Both the position numbers and the translations under genes were made by a program. The notes under the pieces were generated by a model. The model had not been told where the DNA came from. It worked only from the letters and a program-made list of their open reading frames with translations, and searched no databases. Positions 11,853 through 21,952 of a DNA stretch of 64,000 bases are shown here, one piece after another; position 1 is the first letter of the stretch; every line of letters begins with the position of its first letter. This stretch comes from Bacteroidia bacterium (GTDB lineage: Bacteria; Bacteroidota; Bacteroidia; Flavobacteriales; Flavobacteriaceae), in contig JAUICK010000006.1 of NCBI GenBank assembly GCA_030427865.1, positions 62,001 through 126,000 of the forward strand. The letters run 5' to 3'.

Positions 11853-11960
11853 ATGAAAAATTATAAAAATCAATGCTCTTGTAGTTGTGTAGAATGTATT
11901 AATGGCGATTGCAAAAATTGCACTTGCGAAAGTTGTACATGTTCAAATTGTAATTGTTAA
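11853..11960 (+). CDS. Metallothionein-like cysteine-rich peptide (35 aa, 11 Cys)
   Basis: Not in ORF track; translates MKNYKNQCSCSCVECINGDCKNCTCESCTCSNCNC*. Confidence 0.8.
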   Translation: MKNYKNQCSCSCVECINGDCKNCTCESCTCSNCNC

Positions 11961-11969
11961 CTAAATTAT

Positions 11970-12035
11970 GTCATTTCGAAATAGAAGAACCATTAAGAAA
12001 TTTTATTATTTAAACTCCTCTACATTCGAAATGAC
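11970..12035. repeat. Degenerate copy of dispersed palindromic repeat
   Basis: GTCATTTCGAA ... TTCGAAATGAC terminal inverted repeats. Confidence 0.55.
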
Positions 12036-12055
12036 TTTTAAAAATAAAAGAATAA

Positions 12056-12661
12056 ATGGAAAATATAATTAAAATTGGACTACCATTTTTTTTTATTACA
12101 TATTTCAGTATTGTATTTCTATTAAAAACCATAATAATTGGTAAAAAGATAGGTAAAAGTCCACTTGTTTTATCTACAAAAGATAAAACAGCTTATACCA
12201 TTATTGGTAATTATTTTAAATACACAATCATAAGTGTTTTTCTATATGTTTTAACTTTTTCGATATTTCCTAACGTTAATGATTGTTTTTTACCCATAGA
12301 AATTTTAGAAATTAAAAGTTTAAAATTAATTGGGTTAAGCTTATTAATTCTTTCATTTATTTGGACAATTATTGCTCAAAATAATATGAAAAACTCTTGG
12401 CGAATAGGCATAGATTCTGAAATGAAAACAAAATTAGTAAAAAAGGGATTATTTAAAATTTCAAGAAACCCTATTTTTTTAGGATTAATTACAAGTCTAA
12501 TCGGTTTGTTTTTAATAACACCAAATGCTGTAACTCTATTCTTTTTAATTTTGAGTTTTATGTTGATACAAATTCAAATTAGATTAGAAGAAGAATTTTT
12601 AATAGAACAACACGGAATTTGTTATCAAGAGTACAAACAAAAAACTAATCGATTTATTTAA
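12056..12661 (+). CDS. Isoprenylcysteine carboxyl methyltransferase (ICMT/PEMT)-family membrane protein
   Basis: SWRIGIDSEMKTKLVKKGLFKISRNPIFLG...EEEFLIEQHGICYQEYKQKTNRFI. Confidence 0.85.
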   Translation: MENIIKIGLPFFFITYFSIVFLLKTIIIGKKIGKSPLVLSTKDKTAYTIIGNYFKYTIISVFLYVLTFSIFPNVNDCFLPIEILEIKSLKLIGLSLLILSFIWTIIAQNNMKNSWRIGIDSEMKTKLVKKGLFKISRNPIFLGLITSLIGLFLITPNAVTLFFLILSFMLIQIQIRLEEEFLIEQHGICYQEYKQKTNRFI

Positions 12662-12662
12662 A

Positions 12663-13202
12663 ATGACAACAAAACAAGTTTGGACAAAATATTCTGAAGA
12701 CTTAAAGCGATTTATCATTAGCAAAGTAAAAAACACAGCTATTGCTGATGATATTTTACAGAATACATTTATTAAAATCCATACAAACCTTCACACATTA
12801 AAAGACATTAAAAAACTAAAATCTTGGTGTTTTACGGTGGCAAGAAATTCGATTTTAGATTACTGGAAATCAACAAATAAAACCTTTGAAATTGCCAATT
12901 TTGAAAGCGAATCAACTATCGTAGAAAATATACATACAGAAAAAGATTGCTTAAGAGGCATCTTAAAGAACTTGCCAAAAAAGTACAGAGATCCTTTGTT
13001 TTTATCAGATATAAAAGGATTAAAACAGCAAGAAGTTGCCAATCAGCTCAAACAAAGTTTACCTACTACAAAATCTCAAATTCAACGCGCAAGAAAACTT
13101 ATTGCGCAAGGTTTTATAGATTGCTGTGGTTTTGTTATGAATGATAACGGAAATTTAGTTGGTGAAATTCAAGAAAAAAAAGATTGCAAAGTTTGCAATT
13201 AA
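12663..13202 (+). CDS. sigZ: RNA polymerase sigma factor SigZ-like (ECF)
   Basis: Sigma-70 r2/r4 regions (ADDILQNTFIKIHTNLHTLKDIKKLKSWCFTVARNSILDYW); Cys-containing C-tail DCCGFVMNDNGNLVGEIQEKKDCKVCN. Confidence 0.85.
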   Translation: MTTKQVWTKYSEDLKRFIISKVKNTAIADDILQNTFIKIHTNLHTLKDIKKLKSWCFTVARNSILDYWKSTNKTFEIANFESESTIVENIHTEKDCLRGILKNLPKKYRDPLFLSDIKGLKQQEVANQLKQSLPTTKSQIQRARKLIAQGFIDCCGFVMNDNGNLVGEIQEKKDCKVCN

Positions 13203-13262
13203 TTTAACAGCATATATCTTTATATTTTATTTATCTTGGTAAAAACTTAAATTACCTAAGAG

Positions 13263-14153
13263 ATGAAAGAATTAAAAAAAGAAGATATTCATCAAGAAGT
13301 ATTCGATTTATATGATGATTACGCCCACAATAAAATGGATAGAAAAGAATTTTTACAAAAACTTTCTTTATATGCCGTAGGCGCTATTACTTTACCTGCT
13401 TTATTAAGTTTTATATCACCTAACTATACAGATTCTATTTTGGTTCAACCAGACGACCCAAGATTAAACTCTAAAATGATAGATTATCCTTCTCCAAAAG
13501 GAGGCAAAAAAATGAATGGGCTATTGTCTATTCCAAAAAACATAGAAAAAAAGTTACCAGGAATACTGGTCGTTCATGAAAATCGTGGTTTAAACCCCTA
13601 TATTAAAGATGTAGGAAGAAGAGCAGCCTTAGAAGGTTTTGTTTCTTTGGCACCAGATGCATTAGCTCCTTTAGGTGGTTATCCTGGAAACGATGATGAA
13701 GGAAGAGCAATGCAAAGAAAACGTGACAGAATGGAAATGTTAGAAGATTTTATTGCAGGTTATAATTATTTAAAAAATCATAAAAATTGTACCGGAAAAG
13801 TAGGAGTAGTAGGTTTTTGTTTTGGGGGATGGATTTCGAATATGATGGCAGTAAAAGTTATAGATTTAAGTGCAGCTGTTCCTTTTTACGGTAGGCAACC
13901 TTCCAATGAATTGGCTGCAAAAATTAAAGCTCCATTATTATTACAATATGCTGGTTTAGACAAAAGAGTTAATGCTGGTTGGCCAGCTTTTGAAAAAGTG
14001 TTAAAAGCGAATAATATTGAACATATAGCTCATTTTTACCCAGAGGTAAACCATGGTTTTCATAACAATACAACACCAAGATATGATAAGCAAGCGGCAG
14101 ATTTATCTTGGAAAAGAACCATAGAGTTCTTTAAAAAACATTTAAGAAGTTAG
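13263..14153 (+). CDS. Dienelactone hydrolase family protein
   Basis: GILVVHENRGLNPYIKDVGRRAALEGF..GVVGFCFGGWISNMMA, catalytic Cys-containing GFCFGG. Confidence 0.92.
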   Translation: MKELKKEDIHQEVFDLYDDYAHNKMDRKEFLQKLSLYAVGAITLPALLSFISPNYTDSILVQPDDPRLNSKMIDYPSPKGGKKMNGLLSIPKNIEKKLPGILVVHENRGLNPYIKDVGRRAALEGFVSLAPDALAPLGGYPGNDDEGRAMQRKRDRMEMLEDFIAGYNYLKNHKNCTGKVGVVGFCFGGWISNMMAVKVIDLSAAVPFYGRQPSNELAAKIKAPLLLQYAGLDKRVNAGWPAFEKVLKANNIEHIAHFYPEVNHGFHNNTTPRYDKQAADLSWKRTIEFFKKHLRS

Positions 14154-14155
14154 CA

Positions 14156-14335
14156 ATGAGTGTACTAAAACACTTAAAACTCAAAATAAATTTTAAAAAA
14201 GTAAACTGTCCAAAATGTAAAGAAGAACAGCCTAAAATAAGAACGCCTAAAGGTTGGAGTGAGATTTTTTGGGGTGGAAATACTTGCAAAAACTGCGGTT
14301 GTAAAATGGATAGATTTGGTAATGAAAAAGGATAA
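14156..14335 (+). CDS. Small zinc-ribbon-like protein (59 aa)
   Basis: Not in ORF track; MSVLKHLKLKINFKKVNCPKCKEEQPKIRTPKGWSEIFWGGNTCKNCGCKMDRFGNEKG*, CPKC/CKNCGC. Confidence 0.75.
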   Translation: MSVLKHLKLKINFKKVNCPKCKEEQPKIRTPKGWSEIFWGGNTCKNCGCKMDRFGNEKG

Positions 14336-15149
14336 TAAAAAACTTATTAGCAAAGAATTAGAAGACTTTTACAACAAAGCTTCTGAAGAAACCAGACTTG
14401 AAAAAGGCATGGGATTTTTTGAGTTTGAACGCATTAAAGAACTCATAGAAATACACATTTCTAAACCAAACTCAACAATTATAGATGTTGGTGGTGGCAC
14501 AGGAAAATACAGTGAATGGTTGGCAAAAAAAAATCATATTGTTCATTTATTAGAACCAGTTACAAAACATCTAAAATTAGCAGAAAAAAGAGCTAAAAAA
14601 TTAAACAATCCTTTTTTTGTTACGAAAGGTATTGCTCAAAAATTACCTTATCAAAATAATACTGCAGATTTGGTAATTCTTCATGGACCTTTATATCATT
14701 TACAAAAAAGAGAAGATAGAATTCACGCTATTTTAGAAGCCAAAAGAATACTAAAAAAAGGAGGAATTATTTTAGGGTTCGCCATAAACGCAACTGCATC
14801 TACAGTTGTAGGTTTAATGAACGGAATGATTCATACCAACTCTTTTTTTGAGATGTGTAAAGAAGAACTCACTACAGGAATTCATAACGCACCCAAAGAT
14901 TTTTCTTTTTTGTTGGCAGATGCCTACTATCACAAACCAAAAGAGTTAAAAGAGGAATTTTTAGAACAAGATTTAAAATTCATTAATCTTTTTGCGGTAG
15001 AAGGAATGATTTGGTTAGACAACGAATATTTTGCAAATATGTTAGATAAAAAGAAATCGAAAACGTTAAAAGAACTGCAAAAAATCACTCAGAATAATGA
15101 GTACTTGTTGCCTTTTAGTCCACATATAATGATTGCTGTTAAAAAATAA
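14322..15149 (+). CDS. Class I SAM-dependent methyltransferase
   Basis: Start reassigned to MKKDNKKLISKELEDFY; IIDVGGGTGKYSEWLA motif I; overlaps zinc-ribbon stop. Confidence 0.88.
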   Translation: MKKDNKKLISKELEDFYNKASEETRLEKGMGFFEFERIKELIEIHISKPNSTIIDVGGGTGKYSEWLAKKNHIVHLLEPVTKHLKLAEKRAKKLNNPFFVTKGIAQKLPYQNNTADLVILHGPLYHLQKREDRIHAILEAKRILKKGGIILGFAINATASTVVGLMNGMIHTNSFFEMCKEELTTGIHNAPKDFSFLLADAYYHKPKELKEEFLEQDLKFINLFAVEGMIWLDNEYFANMLDKKKSKTLKELQKITQNNEYLLPFSPHIMIAVKK

Positions 15150-15173
15150 TTTAGTTTTTTTTAACTTTAAAAA

Positions 15174-17135
15174 CTACCTGTTTCTTTTTTTAGGAGCTCT
15201 ACTCACCTTCTTTTTTCTTCGATTAAAAGGAATCGCATCATCAAAAGTATGTTTTGCTGCTTTTGCTTTTTTATTCTTTTGCCAAGAATTATTTTCTGGT
15301 AATAATTTTTGAAGCAAATCTTGTCTCCCAACCTTGTTTAATGTGTTACGAATCCAATCTTTATTTTCTTTCTTATACCAGAAGAAAAATTTATGCTGGT
15401 CTTCTTTCTCTTTTTTAGTCTTTGGAGTTCGTGTAGGTTTTAAAGTGTATGGGTGATATCCTGAATAATAAATAACAGTGGCAACTGTCATTGGTGTGGG
15501 TGTAAATCCTTGCACTTGCTCTAACTGAAAACCCATATCTTTAGTTTCGGCAGCTAAATTTGCCATGTCTTCTACTTCACTTGCTGGGTGACTGGATATA
15601 AAATACGGAATTAATTGCAAGTTCAATCTTTTCTTCATATTTATCTTATCAAAACGCTTCTTAAATAAATGAAAATATTTAAAAGAAGGTTTACGCATTA
15701 ACTTTAAAACTGGGTCAGAAGTGTGTTCTGGAGCCACTTTTAATCGTCCAGAAACGTGTTTGGTCATTACCTCCTCTGTATAAGCATCTAACTCTTTGGC
15801 ATCTGCATTTTTATTAAACTCTGGCACCAGCATGTCATGCCGAATTCCGCTTCCAATAAACGATTTTTTTACTTTTGGGTGTTTATCTACTGCCTGATAC
15901 AAGTCTGTTAAAGGTTTATGAGACGTATCTAAATTAGAACAAATTACTGGCGAAATACAACTTGGTGCCACACATTTATCACAAATAGATTGCACTTTCC
16001 CTTTCATTTGATACATGTTTGCAGAAGGTCCACCAATATCAGATAAATAGCCTTTAAAATCGGGCATATTAGCTACTTTATCTACTTCTTTCAAAACCGA
16101 TTCTTGACTTCTACTTGCAATAAATTTTCCTTGATGCGCAGAAATGGTACAGAAACTACACCCTCCAAAACATCCTCTGTGAATATTTATTGAGAATTTA
16201 ATCATTTCAAACGCCGGTATTGGGCCACGTTTTTTGTATTTAGGATGCGGCAATCTTGTATAAGGCAAATCAAAAGAACCATCTATTTCTGCTTCTGTCA
16301 TGGTAGGGAAAGGTGGATTTATCATCAACAACTGCTCACCTATTTTTTGAAAAATTCGTCTTGCCTTTAGCTTATTAGATTCTTGTTCAATAGTTTTAAA
16401 ATTAGACGCAAATATTTTCTTGTCTGCCAAACAAGCTTCATGAGAATTGATTTCTACATCTTCCCAATCATTTACCACAGGGATTTTCTCTTCTTTTTGA
16501 TTGATTAAAACCGCTGTTTGTTTGATATTTTTTAAGCTCGAAAACGGAACACCTTTTTGCAATAACTCTACAATTTCACGTAAAGGCTGCTCTCCCATTC
16601 CGTAAACCAACATATCTGCTTTAGAGGTGTCTAAAATGGTTGGCAATAATTTATCCGACCAATAATCGTAATGTGTTACGCGTCTTAAAGAAGCTTCGAT
16701 TCCGCCAATTAAAACAGGTACTTCTGGAAACTTTTCTTTTAATATTTTTGAATATACAGATGTTGCATAATCTGGTCTAAACCCTTTATCTCCATTAGGT
16801 GTATATGCATCTTTATCGCGTCTTTTTTTACTAGCTGTATAGTTTGAAACCATAGGATCCATACAACCTCCAGTAACTGCAAAAAATAACCTTGGTTTAC
16901 CTAATTTTTCGAAATCTTGTAAATTATCATTCACACTGGGTTGTGGAACAATAGCAACTTTTAAACCGTAACTTTCTAAAATTCTTCCAATTACTGCCGG
17001 TCCAAAAGAAGGATGATCTACATAGGCATCTCCACTAAATAAAATTACATCCAATTCTTCCCAACCCCGAATTTTTACTTCTTTCTTTGTTGTAGGCAAC
17101 CAATCTGTTAATAGATGTTTTTTAGTTTCTTGCAT
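15174..17135 (-). CDS. YgiQ-family radical SAM protein
   Basis: NIHRGCFGGCSFCTISAHQGKFIASRSQESVL; C-terminal basic tail. Confidence 0.95.
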   Translation of the reverse strand: MQETKKHLLTDWLPTTKKEVKIRGWEELDVILFSGDAYVDHPSFGPAVIGRILESYGLKVAIVPQPSVNDNLQDFEKLGKPRLFFAVTGGCMDPMVSNYTASKKRRDKDAYTPNGDKGFRPDYATSVYSKILKEKFPEVPVLIGGIEASLRRVTHYDYWSDKLLPTILDTSKADMLVYGMGEQPLREIVELLQKGVPFSSLKNIKQTAVLINQKEEKIPVVNDWEDVEINSHEACLADKKIFASNFKTIEQESNKLKARRIFQKIGEQLLMINPPFPTMTEAEIDGSFDLPYTRLPHPKYKKRGPIPAFEMIKFSINIHRGCFGGCSFCTISAHQGKFIASRSQESVLKEVDKVANMPDFKGYLSDIGGPSANMYQMKGKVQSICDKCVAPSCISPVICSNLDTSHKPLTDLYQAVDKHPKVKKSFIGSGIRHDMLVPEFNKNADAKELDAYTEEVMTKHVSGRLKVAPEHTSDPVLKLMRKPSFKYFHLFKKRFDKINMKKRLNLQLIPYFISSHPASEVEDMANLAAETKDMGFQLEQVQGFTPTPMTVATVIYYSGYHPYTLKPTRTPKTKKEKEDQHKFFFWYKKENKDWIRNTLNKVGRQDLLQKLLPENNSWQKNKKAKAAKHTFDDAIPFNRRKKKVSRAPKKRNR

Positions 17136-17275
17136 AGTTTACAAAAATAAGTCATTTATAATTGACTATTATATGCTTTTTTTTAATAAAAACTAAATGC
17201 TGCCAAAGTTTTGTTAAATAAATTGAATCCTAGATAAAATCTAATATTTTTGCTCGAATTTTTAATTTATCAATC

Positions 17276-19135
17276 ATGAAAAAAATACTATTTGCTATAA
17301 TTACCATTGTTTTTTTGGGTAGTTGTGTTAGTTCTAAAATTTCTAAAAAAGGCAATACAATCAACGTTACCATAGATTTAAACAATGTTGTAGATGACAA
17401 AGTAAAAGTAGAAGTAAATCCAAGTAAATTAAATCAAAGAACCATTGTATACCAGATTCCTGCAATAGTGCCTGGCACCTATGCTATTAGTGACTATGGG
17501 CAATTTATTTCTAACATTAAAGCCTTTGACTATGAAGGCAAAGAACTTAAAGTAAGCAAATTAGACCCTAATTCTTGGCAAATTGACAATGCCAAAGAAT
17601 TAGATAAAATTTCTTATTGGGTAGATGACACTTTTGATTCTGAAAAAAAACATGGTATTTATGTAATGTCTGGAACCAATATAGAAGCTGGTAAAAATTT
17701 CTTTCTAAATTTACCCGGTTTTGTTGGTTATTTTAAAAACATGAAAGAATCTCCATATAATTTAACTATTAATCATCCTGCTAATTTATATGAAACTACT
17801 TCTTTAACTAACAAAAACTCTACAAAAGAAGACAATACTAAAGATATTTTTACTGCGTCTAGATATGATGAGATCTCAGACAATCCTATTATGTATGCAC
17901 CTCTTAATACTGTAAATTTTCAAATTAATGGTGTTAATGTTTCTTTAGCTGTTTATTCTCCAAACAACAAACATGCTGCTAAAGATATGGAAGAAGATTT
18001 AAAGAAAATGGTAGAAGCGCAAACTAATTTCTTAAAAGGATTTTCGACCACAGACGAGTACAATATTTTGGTCTATTTATTTGACCCAAAAGTGTATAAA
18101 TGGAGAAGTTTTGGGGCATTAGAACACTTATCTTCAACTACAGTAGTGTATCCAGAAACTTACAGCAAAAAGCAACTGGCTAATGGTATGATAAATGGAA
18201 CGGTTTCTCACGAGTTTTTTCATATTGTAACACCTTTATCTGTGCATTCAGAAGAAATTCATTCTTTCGATTTTAATACACCAAATATGTCTAAGCATTT
18301 ATGGATGTATGAAGGAATTACAGAATATTTTGCAAACTTGTTTCAAGTTAATCAAGGATTAATCTCTGAGCAAGATTTTATTGACAGAATGAAAGGCAAA
18401 ATTGCAAGGTCTTTGCGTTATAATGATACCATGTCTTTTACTAAAATGAGTAAAAATATTTTAGAAGATAAATACGCCAAAAACTACGGGAATGTATATC
18501 AAAAAGGAGCTTTAATTGGAATGTCTTTAGACATTTTGTTAAGAGAAGAAAGCAAAGGAGCATATGGGGTTAGAAATTTAATGAAAGATTTATCTAACAA
18601 ATACGGGCAACACAAACCCTTTAAAGATGATGAAATTTTAGCAGAAATAGTAAGCATGACTTACCCTTCTGTGGGCACTTTTTTCGAAAATCACTTAACA
18701 GGTAACAAAGCCATTAATTATGATGAATACTTTGCTAAAGTTGGTGTTGTTAAGAAAAAAGAAAGTATTGATGCTGGTTATTTCTTTGATAACAATAGAC
18801 AAATGTTTATTTCTGCAAATAGCAAAAGGCAAATTTATTTTACGAACAGAAAAAATACCGCTTTAGAAACTTTAGGCGTAAAAGCTAACGATATTTTAAC
18901 AGCTGTTAATGGAGAAGCTATTACATTACAAAATATCAGAACTTTTATAGGACAATCTATACAATGGAAAGAAGGTGATAAAATTACTTTTGAAGTTTTA
19001 AGAAATGGAGAAAAACTAAAATTAGAAGGTAATTTTACAAAAGGTACTACAGAAATAGAGAAACTTGTTATAGAAGATTTGCCAGATACAAACCCTAAGA
19101 AAAAACTAAGAAATGCTTGGTTAAAAGGCTTATAA
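17276..19135 (+). CDS. M61 family (glycyl aminopeptidase) metallopeptidase with PDZ domain, lipoprotein
   Basis: HEFFHIVTPLSVHSEEI, WMYEGITEYFANL, C-terminal PDZ-like segment. Confidence 0.92.
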   Translation: MKKILFAIITIVFLGSCVSSKISKKGNTINVTIDLNNVVDDKVKVEVNPSKLNQRTIVYQIPAIVPGTYAISDYGQFISNIKAFDYEGKELKVSKLDPNSWQIDNAKELDKISYWVDDTFDSEKKHGIYVMSGTNIEAGKNFFLNLPGFVGYFKNMKESPYNLTINHPANLYETTSLTNKNSTKEDNTKDIFTASRYDEISDNPIMYAPLNTVNFQINGVNVSLAVYSPNNKHAAKDMEEDLKKMVEAQTNFLKGFSTTDEYNILVYLFDPKVYKWRSFGALEHLSSTTVVYPETYSKKQLANGMINGTVSHEFFHIVTPLSVHSEEIHSFDFNTPNMSKHLWMYEGITEYFANLFQVNQGLISEQDFIDRMKGKIARSLRYNDTMSFTKMSKNILEDKYAKNYGNVYQKGALIGMSLDILLREESKGAYGVRNLMKDLSNKYGQHKPFKDDEILAEIVSMTYPSVGTFFENHLTGNKAINYDEYFAKVGVVKKKESIDAGYFFDNNRQMFISANSKRQIYFTNRKNTALETLGVKANDILTAVNGEAITLQNIRTFIGQSIQWKEGDKITFEVLRNGEKLKLEGNFTKGTTEIEKLVIEDLPDTNPKKKLRNAWLKGL

Positions 19136-19140
19136 AATAA

Positions 19141-19170
19141 AAGAAGGTTCTCATAAGAGAACCTTCTTTT
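19141..19170. terminator. Bidirectional terminator
   Basis: aagaaggttctcataagagaaccttctttt. Confidence 0.8.
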
Positions 19171-19900
19171 ATTTTATAACCAAATGTGGAACCTTATCTA
19201 AATTCCAATCAATTACCAAACCTTTAGCTAAAGATTGTGCTATTTCTTTACCATATAAAAACTCACACAAATATAAAGCTGCTTCAAAAGATTTTGCTCC
19301 ACCAGCAGAAGTAATGTATTTTCCATCGTGAACAAATAAAACCTCTTTTCTAATATCTAAATCTGGAAACATTGTTCTCATTTTATCAACATCGGAAGGA
19401 AAAGTTGTAGAAACTTTGTTATTTAACAAACCCGCTTTTGCCAACACAAATGCACCATCACAATGTGAAGTTATAAACGTCGCTTCTTTATCCATTTTAT
19501 TAACAAAATCAATCATTACTTTATCTTCTAAGTCAGAATCTAAATGATGCTCAGCAGAAGGCACTACCAAGATATCAATCTTTGGCAAACTATCTTTTAC
19601 ATAATTAAAATCGGGTAAGATTTTTATGCCTTCAAAAGTGGTAATTGCCTTATCTGTTTTTGCTACTATAAAGACGTTCATCGCTTTAATATTTTTCCTA
19701 AAAACGGTATGCTGAAAAATATCAAAAGGAGCTGTTAATTCTGTGTTATAAGTTCCTTCCATTATTAAAAAAGCAACATTATATCTGTCTTTTTCTAATT
19801 TCGGAAAAATCTTTTCCAATTTATTTTCTACAACCTTATTTTCTGTTTTAGATTGGCAACTTAAGACTACTACCAATAAAACCCAAACTATTTTTTTCAT
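19169..19900 (-). CDS. DJ-1/PfpI family lipoprotein
   Basis: FITSHCDGAFVLAKAGLLNNKVSTTFPSD. Confidence 0.85.
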   Translation of the reverse strand: MKKIVWVLLVVVLSCQSKTENKVVENKLEKIFPKLEKDRYNVAFLIMEGTYNTELTAPFDIFQHTVFRKNIKAMNVFIVAKTDKAITTFEGIKILPDFNYVKDSLPKIDILVVPSAEHHLDSDLEDKVMIDFVNKMDKEATFITSHCDGAFVLAKAGLLNNKVSTTFPSDVDKMRTMFPDLDIRKEVLFVHDGKYITSAGGAKSFEAALYLCEFLYGKEIAQSLAKGLVIDWNLDKVPHLVIK

Positions 19901-20009
19901 AAAAAAACTATTAAATAATGATAAAAGTATTTAAAATCATTTTAACAATTCATTTTTTAATAACTCTTTTTTGTTTTGTAGTTTTAGCACATACTAAACC
20001 AAACTAATT

Positions 20010-21947
20010 ATGAAACATTATCTGTCTTTATTACTAATTGGCTTTCTTATATTTTCATCTTGTCGTAAAAACACGCAAGAAGAAACTACAGAAAAAAAAG
20101 AAAATTATGTAGAAGAAAACTACACTAAGCAAGAAGTTGATATTGTAATGCGTGATGGAATAAAATTGCACACCACTATCTATTCTCCAAAAGATACAAG
20201 TAAAAAATATCCTATTTTAATGCAAAGAACACCTTATAGTTCAAGGCCTTATGGAGAAGGAAAAATGAAAACTAAAATAGGCCCTAATGTACATTTAATG
20301 AAAGACAAATACATTGTGGTCTATCAAGATGTTCGTGGACGTTGGATGAGTGAGGGAGTTTACGATAACATGCGTGCTTACAACCCTAATAAAAAAGAAA
20401 ATGAAGCCGATGAAGTTTCAGACACGTACGACACCATAGATTGGTTGGTAAAAAATGTAGACAATAACAACGGTAAAGTAGGAACTTGGGGAATTTCTTA
20501 TCCTGGGCATTATGCTACAGTATCAACTATAGATGCGCATCCTGCCTTAAAAGCAGCTTCTCCACAAGCCTGTATTGGTGATTTTTTCTTTGATGATTTT
20601 CATCATAATGGTGCATTTTTATTAAGTTATTTTAGAGCAATTTCTTTGTTTGGCACTTATAAAGACACGCCAACAGATTCTGCTTGGTACTCTTTTCCTA
20701 AAATGAATACGCAAGATCAATATCAATTTTTCTTAGACAAAGGTCCTTTATCGAACTTAAATGAATATTTTCAGTACGATAAATTAGATGTAAAAACCAA
20801 TGAAAACAAAGATAGAATAGATGATTTTTTCTGGAAAGAAATAGTAGAACATCCTAATTATGATGAAGTTTGGAAAAGCAAAGGAATTATACAACATTTA
20901 GATAAAGTGCCAAGTTCTGTAGCTACTATGATTGTTGGGGGTTGGTTTGATGCTGAAGATTTATACGGTCCATTAGAAACTTACAAAGGCATAGAAAAAC
21001 ACGGCAAAGACAATTACAACACCTTAGTTTTTGGCCCTTGGGATCATGGGCGTTGGGCAAGTTCTGGGGTTAGAAATTCGGTTGGGAATTATTATTTTGG
21101 CGATTCTATTTCATTAAAATTTCAAAAAGAAGTGGAAACAAAATTTTTTCATCACTTCTTAAAAGGAAATGGCCATAAAAATTCTGGTTTACCTGAAGCT
21201 TATGTTTATGATTCTGGAAGAAAAGAATGGAAATCTTATGATTCTTGGCCACCAAAAAATATCGAAAAAAAAATAGGTTTTTTAAGAGAAAATCAAAAAT
21301 TACAAATTGTAAATAAAAATACAGAATTCAAACATAAAATAGAGCCAATAAAATTTATAAGCGATATAAAACGTCCTGTACCCTATTCTGAAGATATTAA
21401 AACTGTTTTTACGCCACGTAAATATATGACAGACGACCAGCGTTTTGCAGCAAGAAGACCAGATGTTTTGGTATTTGAAACAGATATTTTAACCGAAGAC
21501 TTTACTTTGGCTGGAGATATTATGGCAAAACTAAAAGTGGCTACTACAGGAACAGCAGCAGACTGGATTGTAAAAGTAATAGATGTACATCCTGCAGATG
21601 CTGAAGAAAATAACGATAAATTACAAGGTCATTTAAAAATGAGCAATTATCATTTAATGGTAAGAAGCGAAGTAATGCGTGGGCGTTTTAGAAATAGTTT
21701 TGAGAAACCAGAACCTTTTACACCTAACAAGAAAACGGATGTTAGTATAAAGTTACAAGATGTCTTTCATACGTTCAAGAAAGGTCATAAGCTACAAATT
21801 CAAGTACAAAGTACTTGGTTTCCTTTAATAGATTTGAACCCTCAAACTTATGTAGACAATATTTATAAAGCTAAAAAAGAGGATTTCAAAACGCAAACAC
21901 ATACTGTTTTTACCGATTCAAGTATTGCATTTTCTGTTTTAAAATAA
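20010..21947 (+). CDS. CocE/NonD family hydrolase (X-Pro dipeptidyl-peptidase-like)
   Basis: VVYQDVRGRWMSEG, GTWGISYPGHYA, GPWDHGRW. Confidence 0.93.
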   Translation: MKHYLSLLLIGFLIFSSCRKNTQEETTEKKENYVEENYTKQEVDIVMRDGIKLHTTIYSPKDTSKKYPILMQRTPYSSRPYGEGKMKTKIGPNVHLMKDKYIVVYQDVRGRWMSEGVYDNMRAYNPNKKENEADEVSDTYDTIDWLVKNVDNNNGKVGTWGISYPGHYATVSTIDAHPALKAASPQACIGDFFFDDFHHNGAFLLSYFRAISLFGTYKDTPTDSAWYSFPKMNTQDQYQFFLDKGPLSNLNEYFQYDKLDVKTNENKDRIDDFFWKEIVEHPNYDEVWKSKGIIQHLDKVPSSVATMIVGGWFDAEDLYGPLETYKGIEKHGKDNYNTLVFGPWDHGRWASSGVRNSVGNYYFGDSISLKFQKEVETKFFHHFLKGNGHKNSGLPEAYVYDSGRKEWKSYDSWPPKNIEKKIGFLRENQKLQIVNKNTEFKHKIEPIKFISDIKRPVPYSEDIKTVFTPRKYMTDDQRFAARRPDVLVFETDILTEDFTLAGDIMAKLKVATTGTAADWIVKVIDVHPADAEENNDKLQGHLKMSNYHLMVRSEVMRGRFRNSFEKPEPFTPNKKTDVSIKLQDVFHTFKKGHKLQIQVQSTWFPLIDLNPQTYVDNIYKAKKEDFKTQTHTVFTDSSIAFSVLK

Positions 21948-21952
21948 AAACT

